NCBI GenBank assembly: GCA_002490465.1
Contig: DKUB01000034.1
Coordinates: 20,582 to 47,964, forward strand
DNA: 27,383 bases
Direction of reading: 5' to 3'
DNA from: Lachnoclostridium sp. UBA7215
GTDB lineage: Bacteria > Bacillota > Clostridia > Lachnospirales > Lachnospiraceae
Shown: positions 15,233 through 24,011 of the stretch, piece after piece
Layout of the letters: every line of letters begins with the position of its first letter
Position numbering within the stretch: position 1 is the first letter of the stretch
Program-made: the position numbers and the translations under genes
Notes under the pieces: generated by a model
Database searches by the model: none
What the model was told of the DNA's origin: nothing
Seen by the model: only the letters and a program-made list of their open reading frames with translations

Positions 15233-16537
15233 ATGCATTATACAAGGGAAGATATTGAACAGCTGATACAGGAGGAAGATGTTGAGTTTATCCGTCTGCA
15301 GTTTGTGGATACATTCGGCAACTTAAAAAACATGGCGGTAACAGCGAATCAGTTGGATTTGATTTTGAATCACCGTTGTGTGTTTGACGGTGCTGCGATC
15401 AGCGGGTTTGATACCGTAGATGTGGATGAGCTTGTGCTTGTTCCCGATTTGGATTCCTTTGCAATTTTTCCATGGCGCCCCCAGCGGGGTCGTGTGGCAC
15501 GGTTTATCTGTGATGTGCAGTATCCGGATGGAAGCCCGTTTATGGCGGATTCTCGGTATATTCTCTTCAAAGCAGCGGAGAAGGCAAAACAGGAGGGGTA
15601 TACATTTATTGTAGGGCCGGAGTCGGAATTTTTCCTGTTTGATATGACAGAGGACGGAGTTCCCAGCACCTCAACAAGCGAGAAGGGCGGTTTTTTTGAT
15701 ATCGGTCCGGTCGATACCGGAGAAAATGCCAGAAGGGATATTATTCTTTCTCTGTCGGAAATGGGATTTGAGATGGAATCCTCGTATCATTCCAATGAGG
15801 CGGCCCAGCATCACATTGACTTTAAGTTCAACAACGCCCTTCAGACAGCAGATAATATTATGACCTATAAACTGGCAGTGCGCACAGTGGCAAAACGGCA
15901 CGGACTTCATGCGACCTTTATGCCAAAGCCGAATTATGGAAAAAAAGGCTCTGCCATGTTTTTAAATATGTTTTTATGTAAGGACGGAAAAAATATATTC
16001 AGTGATGAAAAAGAACCTTACGGACTCAGCAAAGAAGCGTATTATTTTATGGCGGGAATCATGCGCCACATAAAGGGAATGACATTAATTAATAATCCGA
16101 TTATTAATTCCTACAAACGCCTTGTGCCGGGTTATAATGCACCGGTTCATATCAGCTGGTCAAGAACGAGCCGGACTCCGTTGATGCGGATCACCAGTGC
16201 CGGGGATATGGGGCCGCGCATTGTTTTGAGAAGCCCTGACGGCGCATGCAATCCCTATCTTGTTCTGGCAGGGTGCCTGGAAGCAGGCCTTGAGGGAATA
16301 CGAAACCGGGTTGAGCCTCCGATGAGTTTAGATGAACAGGATGGAAGTGTGAAATTTGATATTTTGCCCCGCACGCTGATGGAGGCAATACAAGAGTTTG
16401 AAAAAGATACATTTTTACAAAATGTATATGGTCCACAGTTATCAAACATTTTCATTGAGAGGAAAAAAAAGGAGTGGAATGAATTTTGTGAGCAGGTGAC
16501 TGCCTGGGAAGTAGAAAAATATCTGGACCGTATATAA
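15233..16537 (+). CDS. Glutamine synthetase type I homologue lacking most catalytic residues (probable pseudoenzyme)
   Basis: The 434-residue protein aligns end to end with Bacillus-type GlnA (N terminus YTREDIEQLIQEEDVEFIRL). Active-site residues are mostly changed. In B. subtilis numbering Glu132 and Glu134 are kept (here Glu130 and Glu132, GPESEFFLF). Glu189 is Ser187 and Glu196 is His194 (YHSNEAAQHHIDF in place of the HHEVAPGQHEIDF type). His245 is Phe243 (GSAMFLN for GSGMHxN), Glu304 is Asn302 (PGYNAPV for PGYEAP), and Glu333 is Val331 (RIVLRSPD for RxEVRSxD). Substrate-binding arginines in NSYKRLVPGY and LRSPD remain. The fold is intact and the frame clean, so this is not decay but a likely non-catalytic or altered-function member. 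GGAGG lies 5 nt before the ATG at 15233; the ATG at 15221 overlaps that site. An ANTAR regulator gene follows. It would normally be annotated glnA. Confidence 0.85.
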   Translation: MHYTREDIEQLIQEEDVEFIRLQFVDTFGNLKNMAVTANQLDLILNHRCVFDGAAISGFDTVDVDELVLVPDLDSFAIFPWRPQRGRVARFICDVQYPDGSPFMADSRYILFKAAEKAKQEGYTFIVGPESEFFLFDMTEDGVPSTSTSEKGGFFDIGPVDTGENARRDIILSLSEMGFEMESSYHSNEAAQHHIDFKFNNALQTADNIMTYKLAVRTVAKRHGLHATFMPKPNYGKKGSAMFLNMFLCKDGKNIFSDEKEPYGLSKEAYYFMAGIMRHIKGMTLINNPIINSYKRLVPGYNAPVHISWSRTSRTPLMRITSAGDMGPRIVLRSPDGACNPYLVLAGCLEAGLEGIRNRVEPPMSLDEQDGSVKFDILPRTLMEAIQEFEKDTFLQNVYGPQLSNIFIERKKKEWNEFCEQVTAWEVEKYLDRI

Positions 16538-16573
16538 CGTTGTTCTTTGCCCTCAAGATAAATAAAAACAACG
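16538..16573 (+). other. Inverted repeat between the glnA-like gene and the ANTAR gene
   Basis: CGTTGTT at 16538-16544, immediately after the stop codon, pairs with AACAACG at 16567-16573 across a 22-nt loop. It is followed by TATTTTC. The stem is only 7 bp and the T-run short, so it may act as a weak attenuating or processing hairpin rather than a full terminator between the two genes. Confidence 0.35.
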
Positions 16574-16607
16574 TATTTTCGGCGAATCTGGGAAGGAGGC
16601 GTGACTT

Positions 16608-17150
16608 ATTCTGCGTGTGATTGCAGCGTTTCCCAAGCTGGAGGATGCAAAAAAAATAAAAAATGTTTTGAATCGGAACGGTTATAATGATATACTAGCA
16701 TGTAATAGCGCATCCCAGGTAATTGCTGCCGCAAATGAAAGTGACGGCGGCATTGTGCTGTGCGGATATAAACTGGCGGATATGCACTACAGTGAACTAT
16801 ACGGTTATCTGCCAAGGGATTTCCGAATGCTTCTGGCGGCATCCCCTGCAAGGATTGAAGAATGTCCGATAGGGGATATTATGTGTCTCTCCATGCCAAT
16901 TCATTCTCATGAATTGGTCAGCACACTGCATGCTATGATGTTGGAGCTTACACACCCGAAAAAAAACAGCCGTCCGCAGAAAAAGAGGCGTTCCGAGAAA
17001 GAAGAAAAAATAATCCGCGATGCTAAGGCTCTTCTGATGGAGCGGAATCATTTGTCTGAAGAAGAGGCGCACAAGTACATCCAGAAGCTCAGTATGGATA
17101 GTGGGAACAGCATGGCAGAGACAGCATCTATGATACTGGCTTTTGAATAA
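16608..17150 (+). CDS. ANTAR-domain transcription antiterminator (NasT/NitR-like)
   Basis: An RNA-binding antitermination regulator. The N-terminal 125 residues form a receiver-like domain (VIAAFPKLEDAKKIKNVLNR, then VLCGYKLADMHYSEL and CLSMPIHSHELV). A basic linker follows (KKNSRPQKKRRSEK), then a C-terminal ANTAR domain (IRDAKALLMERNHLSEEEAH, YIQKLSMDSGNSMAETASMI). ANTAR proteins bind leader RNA hairpins and prevent terminator formation; related proteins sit beside glnA or glt genes in clostridia. No obvious phospho-acceptor Asp cluster is seen. The start is unusual: AAGGAGG at 16593-16599 is 8 nt before ATT (16608) and 11 nt before CTG, while the first standard start, GTG at 16617, is 17 nt away. 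Starting at ATT gives the family-like MLRVIxAFP. Spacing to carA is 18 bp. Confidence 0.88.
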   Translation: MLRVIAAFPKLEDAKKIKNVLNRNGYNDILACNSASQVIAAANESDGGIVLCGYKLADMHYSELYGYLPRDFRMLLAASPARIEECPIGDIMCLSMPIHSHELVSTLHAMMLELTHPKKNSRPQKKRRSEKEEKIIRDAKALLMERNHLSEEEAHKYIQKLSMDSGNSMAETASMILAFE

Positions 17151-17168
17151 CGGTAAAAGGAGGGCAAG

Positions 17169-18266
17169 ATGAAGGCATATCTTATATTGGAGGACGGAAC
17201 CGTGTTCACCGGTAATAGTATTGGAAGTGTCCGTGAAGTAATCAGTGAAATCGTATTTAATACTTCCATGACCGGTTATCTCGAAGTCCTTACTGACCCC
17301 AGTTATGCAGGACAGGCAGTTGTTATGACCTATCCATTAATTGGTAATTATGGAATTTGCCGGAAAGATATGGAGGCGAAAGGCTCCCATACAGACGGTT
17401 TTATTGTCCGTGAATTATCCAGGCTTGGCAGTAATTTCCGAAATGAACAAAGTATACAGGATTTTCTCACCGAGCAGGATATCCCCGGTATTGAAGGGAT
17501 TGATACACGGGCACTGACAAAGATTCTCCGTGAGAGGGGGACAATGAATGGAATGATTACTACAGAAGAACCTGTGGATATGGATTCTATTCTCAAAAAA
17601 ATTAAACAATATTCCGTCCGGGATGTGGTTGCCAGAGTGACAGCCGGGGAACCTGTATCCTATCAGCCGGGCGATTTAGATACCGATAGCAACATTCCTG
17701 TTACAAAGAAGGTTGCTATTCTTGACGTTGGGACAAAATATAATATTGCCAGATGCCTGTTAAAAAGAGGGTGTCAGGTTACGATTTATCCGGCAGATAC
17801 AAAAGCGGAAGAGATTTTAGCTGCCAAACCGGATGGCATTATGTTGACAAACGGTCCCGGAGACCCGAAAGAATGTACTGCCGTAATCGGGGAACTGAAA
17901 AAACTGTATGCGTCGGATGTCCCGATTTTTGCTATCTGTCTGGGCCACCAGCTGATGGCGCTTGCGAACGGTTTTGATACAGAAAAAATGAAATACGGCC
18001 ACCGCGGCTCCAATCATCCGGTTAAGGATGTGGAGAGCGGCCGTGTATATATTTCCTCACAAAACCATGGTTATGTTGTAAAAGACGACTCTGTGGCTGA
18101 GGATGTCGCAGAGATTGCTTTTGTAAATGTAAATGATGGAACGGTAGAGGGACTGAAATACAAAAATAAGAAAATATTTACCGTCCAGTTTCACCCGGAG
18201 GCTTGTGCCGGGCCAAAAGATTCAGAAATTTTATTTGATCGCTTTATCAATATGATGAATTCATAG
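17169..18266 (+). CDS. carA: Carbamoyl-phosphate synthase small (glutaminase) subunit
   Basis: CarA hydrolyses glutamine and channels ammonia to CarB for carbamoyl phosphate, the precursor of pyrimidines and arginine. The 365-residue protein has the N-terminal CPSase small domain (AYLILEDGTVFTGNSIG) and a class I amidotransferase domain with the triad Cys257 (FAICLGHQL), His342 and Glu344 (QFHPEA). AAAGGAGGG is 8 nt before the ATG. It is only 18 bp behind the ANTAR gene and has no leader or pyrimidine attenuator of its own, so it is probably cotranscribed with the glnA-like and ANTAR genes. Confidence 0.96.
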   Translation: MKAYLILEDGTVFTGNSIGSVREVISEIVFNTSMTGYLEVLTDPSYAGQAVVMTYPLIGNYGICRKDMEAKGSHTDGFIVRELSRLGSNFRNEQSIQDFLTEQDIPGIEGIDTRALTKILRERGTMNGMITTEEPVDMDSILKKIKQYSVRDVVARVTAGEPVSYQPGDLDTDSNIPVTKKVAILDVGTKYNIARCLLKRGCQVTIYPADTKAEEILAAKPDGIMLTNGPGDPKECTAVIGELKKLYASDVPIFAICLGHQLMALANGFDTEKMKYGHRGSNHPVKDVESGRVYISSQNHGYVVKDDSVAEDVAEIAFVNVNDGTVEGLKYKNKKIFTVQFHPEACAGPKDSEILFDRFINMMNS

Positions 18267-18283
18267 AAAGGGGATGGAGATAA

Positions 18284-21200
18284 ATGCCAAAAATAGATGG
18301 AATCAATAAGGTTTTAGTAATAGGCTCCGGCCCTATTGTAATTGGACAGGCGGCAGAATTTGACTATGCCGGTACACAGGCATGCCGTTCATTGAAAGAA
18401 GAGGGAATGGAGGTTGTACTGATTAACTCCAATCCTGCCACTATCATGACGGATAAAGATATTGCAGACCGCGTCTATATTGAGCCATTGACGCCGGAGG
18501 TAGTGAAAAAGCTGATTCAGAAAGAAAAACCGGACAGCATACTGCCAACACTCGGCGGACAGGCAGCGCTGAATATTGCCATGGAGTTAGAGGAATCCGG
18601 ATTTCTGAAAGAGCAGGGCGTGCGCCTGATTGGTACAACAGCCCTCACAATAAAAAAAGCCGAAGACCGCTTGGAATTTAAAAAGACAATGGAAAAAATC
18701 GGTGAACCGATTGCTGCCAGTGTAGTAGTAGAAGATGTGGAGCATGCAGTCTCCTTTTCCAATGAAATCGGATATCCGGTTGTCATCCGTCCTGCTTATA
18801 CGCTGGGGGGAAGCGGGGGCGGTATTGCTTCAAACGAAGAGGAATTGCGTGATATCTGTTCTAACGGACTTCGTCTCAGCCGTGTTGGTCAGTGTCTGAT
18901 TGAGCGCTGCATTGCCGGATGGAAGGAAATTGAGTATGAAGTAATGCGGGATGCCAACGGCAACTGTATTACCGTATGTAATATGGAGAATATTGATCCC
19001 GTCGGTGTACATACCGGCGACAGTATTGTAGTAGCTCCTTCACAGACGCTTGCAGATAAAGAGTATCAGATGCTCCGTTCATCCGCGTTAAATATTATTT
19101 CTGAGCTCGGCATTACCGGCGGATGTAACGTACAGTTTGCCCTTCATCCGGAGAGTTTTGAATACTGTGTAATTGAAGTGAATCCACGGGTAAGCCGTTC
19201 GTCAGCACTTGCCTCAAAAGCAACCGGTTACCCGATTGCAAAAGTGGCGGCAAAGATTGCTCTTGGGTATACACTGGATGAAATACCAAATGCCATTACA
19301 AAGAAAACGTTTGCCAGTTTTGAGCCGACGCTTGACTATGTCGTTGTAAAAATCCCACGCCTGCCGTTTGATAAATTTATTAAGGCGAAGCGGACACTTA
19401 CCACACAGATGAAAGCAACCGGTGAGGTAATGAGTATCTGTGATAATTTTGAGGGCGCATTGATGAAAGCAATCCGCTCCTTAGAGCAGCATATCGACAG
19501 TCTGGATATCGGGCGTTACACGAGCCGCTCTAAGGAAGAACTGTTAGAGAGGGTTCATATTGTAGATGACCGTCGGATTTATATTATTGCTGAGCTTTTA
19601 CGCAAAGGCGCAACATATGAGGAAATCCACGATATTACCCAGATTGATATATGGTTTATTGATAAAATTGCTCGTCTTGTGGAAATGGAAACCACATTAA
19701 AGACAAAGCCGCTGACAAAAAAGATTTTGCAGGAAGCAAAACGGATGGAATTTCCGGATAAGGTAATTGCTGAGTATGTGGGAATGACCGAAAAAGAAGT
19801 GAGGGAAATGCGTCTTGCAAACGGTATTGTTGCCGGATTTAAGATGGTAGATACCTGTGCGGCAGAGTTTGAGGCCTCCACGCCATATTATTACAGCGTA
19901 TTCGGAAGTGAGTCGGAGGTTCAGCCGAAGAGTGACAGAAAGAAAATTATGGTGCTTGGTTCTGGTCCCATCCGCATTGGCCAGGGAATCGAGTTTGATT
20001 TCTGTTCGGTACACAGTGTATGGTCCCTGTCACAGAGCGGATATGAGACGATTATTGTAAATAATAACCCGGAGACGGTTAGTACTGACTTTGATGTAGC
20101 AGATAAACTGTATTTTGAGCCCCTGACATCGGAGGATGTTGAAAATATTGTAGATATTGAGAAACCGGACGGAGCCGTTGTACAGTTTGGGGGACAGACG
20201 GCGATTAAACTGACAGAGGCGCTGTTAAAGATGGGAGTGCCGATTCTTGGAACGAGTGCAGAAAATGTAGATGCGGCAGAAGATCGTGAACTCTTTGATG
20301 AAATACTTGAAAAATGTGGAATTCCGAGACCTGCCGGGAAAACAGTATTTACAATAAAAGAAGCACTTGCTGCTGCAAATGAACTCGGCTATCCGGTACT
20401 TGTCCGTCCTTCCTACGTGCTGGGCGGCCAGGGAATGCAGATTGCCATTAATGATGATGACATCCGGGAGTTCATGTCAATTATAAACCGCCATGTACAG
20501 GAGCATCCGATTCTTATTGATAAATACCTCATGGGAAAAGAGGTTGAGGTAGACGCTGTGTGTGACGGCGAGGACATTTTAATACCGGGCATTATGGAGC
20601 ATGTGGAGCGTGCCGGTATCCACTCCGGTGACAGTATATCGGTATATCCTGCTATGAGTATTCCGCAGAAAGTACAGGACATACTGGTAGATTATACGGC
20701 GAAACTTGCGGCAAGCCTTCATGTAATCGGTCTGATTAATATTCAGTTTATTGTGTATGGCGAGGAAGTGTATGTGATTGAGGTGAATCCGCGTTCAAGC
20801 CGTACGGTACCGTATATCAGTAAAGTGACGGGGATACCGATTGTAAAACTTGCTTCACGCGTGATCCTCGGAGAGAAAATCCGTGATATGGGATATAAAC
20901 CGGGACTTGCTGAAAAATCTGATTATATTGCCATTAAAATGCCGGTATTTTCTTTTGAAAAACTGCGCGGGGCAGAAATCAGCCTCGGGCCGGAAATGAA
21001 ATCCACCGGGGAGTGCCTTGGTATTGCAAAGACATTTAATGAGGCGCTTCATAAAGCATTTATGGGAGCGGGTATTAATTTGCCAAAGCACAAAAAAATG
21101 ATTCTCACGGCAAATGACAATGCAAAGGATGAAGCTGTTTCTGTAGCAAAGAGATTTCAGGCCCTCGGCTATGAGATCTATGCGACAAGAGGAACTGCCA

Positions 21201-21487
21201 GATTCCTGGCAGAACACGGGGTAGAGGTAATCGGCGTCAATAAAATTGAGCAGGAATCCCCGACGCTGATGGATTTGCTTTTGGGACATGAAATTGATTT
21301 GGTCATTGACATTCCCAAACAGGGAGAGCATTCCAATGACGGCTTCTTAATCCGCCGCGTCTCCATCGAGACCGGGGTGAGTTGTCTGACATCCATGGAT
21401 ACGGCAAATGCCCTGCTCACATCTCTTGAGGATACGGATAATGATAAATTATCTCTTGTGGACATTGCGACAATAAAGACAGTTTAA
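18284..21487 (+). CDS. carB: Carbamoyl-phosphate synthase large subunit
   Basis: CarB forms carbamoyl phosphate from bicarbonate, ammonia and two ATP. At 1067 residues it is full length (E. coli 1073). It has two homologous ATP-grasp halves, each beginning with a VLGSGP/VIGSGP-type motif (KVLVIGSGPIVIGQAAEFDY near residue 10, and a second GSGPIRIGQGIEFDF near 565). The glycine-rich ATP loops are GGSGGGIA and GGQGMQIA, and a methylglyoxal-synthase-like allosteric domain occupies about 930-1067. AAAGGGGATGGAG precedes the ATG, and the gap from carA is 17 bp. It ends the nitrogen block and is followed by a terminator. Confidence 0.97.
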   Translation: MPKIDGINKVLVIGSGPIVIGQAAEFDYAGTQACRSLKEEGMEVVLINSNPATIMTDKDIADRVYIEPLTPEVVKKLIQKEKPDSILPTLGGQAALNIAMELEESGFLKEQGVRLIGTTALTIKKAEDRLEFKKTMEKIGEPIAASVVVEDVEHAVSFSNEIGYPVVIRPAYTLGGSGGGIASNEEELRDICSNGLRLSRVGQCLIERCIAGWKEIEYEVMRDANGNCITVCNMENIDPVGVHTGDSIVVAPSQTLADKEYQMLRSSALNIISELGITGGCNVQFALHPESFEYCVIEVNPRVSRSSALASKATGYPIAKVAAKIALGYTLDEIPNAITKKTFASFEPTLDYVVVKIPRLPFDKFIKAKRTLTTQMKATGEVMSICDNFEGALMKAIRSLEQHIDSLDIGRYTSRSKEELLERVHIVDDRRIYIIAELLRKGATYEEIHDITQIDIWFIDKIARLVEMETTLKTKPLTKKILQEAKRMEFPDKVIAEYVGMTEKEVREMRLANGIVAGFKMVDTCAAEFEASTPYYYSVFGSESEVQPKSDRKKIMVLGSGPIRIGQGIEFDFCSVHSVWSLSQSGYETIIVNNNPETVSTDFDVADKLYFEPLTSEDVENIVDIEKPDGAVVQFGGQTAIKLTEALLKMGVPILGTSAENVDAAEDRELFDEILEKCGIPRPAGKTVFTIKEALAAANELGYPVLVRPSYVLGGQGMQIAINDDDIREFMSIINRHVQEHPILIDKYLMGKEVEVDAVCDGEDILIPGIMEHVERAGIHSGDSISVYPAMSIPQKVQDILVDYTAKLAASLHVIGLINIQFIVYGEEVYVIEVNPRSSRTVPYISKVTGIPIVKLASRVILGEKIRDMGYKPGLAEKSDYIAIKMPVFSFEKLRGAEISLGPEMKSTGECLGIAKTFNEALHKAFMGAGINLPKHKKMILTANDNAKDEAVSVAKRFQALGYEIYATRGTARFLAEHGVEVIGVNKIEQESPTLMDLLLGHEIDLVIDIPKQGEHSNDGFLIRRVSIETGVSCLTSMDTANALLTSLEDTDNDKLSLVDIATIKTV

Positions 21488-21518
21488 AGAAATGTAAATA
21501 TTTTAATTAATAGTCAAA

Positions 21519-21567
21519 GAGGGCAGTCACATAATCGATTAAGATTATCAGTGAGTTCTGTCCTTTT
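21519..21567 (+). terminator. Intrinsic terminator after carB
   Basis: GGGCAG, TCAC and ATAATC (21521-21535) pair with GATTAT, GTGA and CTGTCC (about 21543-21563) with small bulges, around a GATTAA loop region. The stem is followed directly by TTTTT. It closes the carAB transcript and separates the nitrogen block from the surface-protein region. Confidence 0.75.
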
Positions 21568-21860
21568 TGTGTTTCATTTTGAATGCTTTGCAATTGGGGG
21601 CTTCGGGTAATTTAGATTTTAAAAATGGGGAAAGTCAAGTATATTTAGATTGCAAAATAAATTAAAAAGAGTTAAAATATAAATATTAATATATTATGAA
21701 TTGCAAAGCAATGTAGTCGTGCGTATGACATCATATAATAGAAGGGGGGAGAAATATTTTGTAATTGTTGTTTGTGTAGGGCTTTTCTATAGAAATAAAA
21801 GGCCTGAGTTGTAGAAATGGAATGAATCTCATAAACGAAGAGAAAAAGGAGGATAACGAT
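21568..21860. other. A+T-rich intergenic region before the protease remnant
   Basis: No gene is visible. It contains a perfect 12-bp inverted repeat, TGCTTTGCAATT at 21584-21595 and AATTGCAAAGCA at 21699-21710, spanning 103 bp of very A+T-rich sequence. A TATAAT at 21734-21739 is followed by GAAGGGGGGAG, but no good -35 hexamer lies 16-18 bp upstream. AAAAGGAGG near 21845-21853 is the ribosome site of the next gene. Confidence 0.45.
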
Positions 21861-23958
21861 ATGATAAAAAAATTAGGAAGCCTGGCATTGACGCTGTGCC
21901 TGGTGATAACGATGTTAAGCGGATATACCTGTCCAAAAACCGCAGCGGCCAGGGAGCAAAAAACAGAAAAAGTCTCTGGTTTTTCCTTTAAGAAAACCAG
22001 GCTGCCGTTCACGTCAGAAAAACAAAAGTATATGATAGTAACAAAAGACCGACAGAAAGCCGACCGTATTTCGGAAACATATAAGCCAGGCAAACAGAGC
22101 CGTTTTAGCAGGCTGGCAAAAGCCGAAAACATCGTCTCGGTAAAAATCACCGGAAAACAGGCCAACGAAATCCAAAAGGACGCCGGCGTCCTCTGTATAG
22201 AACCGGACGGAAACGTCAGGGGATGCGCGGAGGAAGAAACGCCGGGCCAGATAACAGAGGAAAACCAGAAGACGTGGAACCAGGAAATGTTACATATACC
22301 AGAAGAAAAAGAGGAGGGGGCGGCCAAAGTAAAAGTTGCCGTTCTTTACCGACGCCACCGGGCACGGCACGAGTGTGGCCGGTATTATCTGTGCCGAAGA
22401 TAACGGGGCCGGCATAACCGGCATGAACCCCCATGTAGAGCTGTATTCCGCAAAGGTATTGTCCGAGGGGAATAAAGCGCCCGTCAGCCGGGTTGTGGAA
22501 GGCATATACTGGGCCATAGAAAACAAGGTGCATATCCTCAACATGAGTTTTTCCACCCCGGACGATTCCCAGATACTCAGAAAGGCCGTCGAGGACGCGT
22601 ATCAGGCGGGAATATTGATGATAGCCGCAGCGGGAAATAACGGCCAGGTAGAATATCCGGCCGCCTACCCGCAGGTAATCGCCGTCGGCTCCGTAAACGC
22701 GGAAGGAAAGGCGGCTGAAAAGAGCGCGTCCGGCGATGAGCTGGAATTTGTCGCTCCGGGCGAGAAGGTCACGTCAACCGGGCTTTTACATGGAACTATC
22801 GTACAATCCGGAACAAGCCTGGCCGCTCCCCATGTTGCCGGGGTCGCTTCCCTTTTATGGCAGAAGGATATAACGGTTACCGCAGACTTCATCCGAGGCC
22901 TTTTGAAGGAAAGCGCCAACCCGTGCGGCGACGCAGAACAGTATGGGGAGGGACTTGTCGACTATGAATATGCCCTGAGCATATATGATAAGTACAAAAA
23001 GGACTACGAGGCGGGACAGGACGGCAGCATAAGTGATATACCGGAAAATCCGAATCCGGTTCCGGTGTTTGAGGAAAATAGCGCGGTAGAGGGGCAGTGG
23101 GAGAACCATGGGCAAATGGCGACTAATTTGGGTGCAATCACTGCATTTCATGATGGGGCGGCTGCACCGGATAAAGAAAGCAGCGGACTTAAGGGATTAG
23201 GTACACACCACCCGTGGCACGGTGGCCGCTTTGCCAACTATGCGGCCGATTATCGTTATGTGATAAAGGTGGCAAATGCTGTTCATGATTTGGATGCCAG
23301 TGCGACAAAGGCTAAAATAGTAAATACGATAAAGAATGTGGGGACAATGACGGGCATGGACGGAACACATATAAATAAGTCACATGAACATATGTCATTA
23401 TATAAGAATGGAGTTTATAAACAAATGGAGCAGGAGTTATGCGAAAATATAGCACCTGTTTTGGTAGGAATGACTTCGAGGGAGAAAAGAGGATATGTTT
23501 TTGGTTTGGCATCACATATTGCAACAGACACTTTTTCACATGCGTCTTACCGTTATGACGGTGCAAGTTGGAAATACATTACACATCTAACTGAAGCTGA
23601 AATGACACCAATAGACATTGTAACGAAAAAGCCTTATGAATATTGGCGTCATGCAGACAATATTCAATGTGTAGGAAGACGTTATTCGTCAGCTATAGCA
23701 GTATTAGATAAGATTGTAGATCGCTTTAATGGGGAGAGAAGTGACATTAATGTTGTACGAGATTTTCTTGTGTCGAAAACAACTGTTGCAGGAAATCTTA
23801 GGGAACATTATAATACTCAGACTATCAAGTACACTAAAGATGTTCAAAATGAGGATGCAACTTATCGACTGCACACAATGGAAACGTATTTAAGAACAGC
23901 TGGGGAATCAGACAATGATGTTTTGAAGGTGTATCAAGGAGTCAGTTATAATGGATAG
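21861..23958 (+). pseudogene. Broken S8 (subtilisin-like) secreted protease with C-terminal phospholipase-C-like domain
   Basis: Two frames together encode one secreted protein. The first (21861-22403) has a signal peptide (MIKKLGSLALTLCLVI...), an I9-like propeptide (KYMIVTKDRQKADRI to GVLCIEPDGNV) and reaches VKVAVL, where an S8 protease should continue with the catalytic Asp (DSG). Instead the sequence jumps near 22347 to TDATGHGTSVAG in the +1 frame. The Asp segment of about 25-30 residues is missing and the frame is lost. The second frame (open from TTG 22336, 540 residues) keeps His10, Asn101 (AAGNNG) and Ser161 (SGTSLAAPHVAG). From about residue 255 it carries a domain with His291, His292, His295, GLASHIATDTFSHA (His394, Asp398, His402) and WRHADN (His439, Asp441), resembling zinc-dependent phospholipase C/DUF6765-like proteins. 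The protease is surely inactive; the C-terminal part could still be made only with an internal start. Confidence 0.75.
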
Positions 23959-24011
23959 TATTGGTTTCTTATGTTTTAAATAAGAATATTATGAATAAGG
24001 AGTGTGATAAA

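Noticed and set aside
17145..17170. Pyrimidine attenuator (PyrR-binding) before carA
   Set aside because: The gap between the ANTAR gene and carA is only 18 bp, enough for a ribosome site but no attenuator.
21701..21725. Third ECF-like promoter (TGCAAA ... CGTA) before the protease
   Set aside because: The spacer is 14 bp instead of 17, the -35 lacks AAC, and the flanking bases do not match the two good copies.
22320..22410. Programmed ribosomal frameshift joining the two protease frames
   Set aside because: No slippery site or stimulatory structure is evident, and a +1 shift would still lack the catalytic Asp segment, so deletion is the simpler reading.
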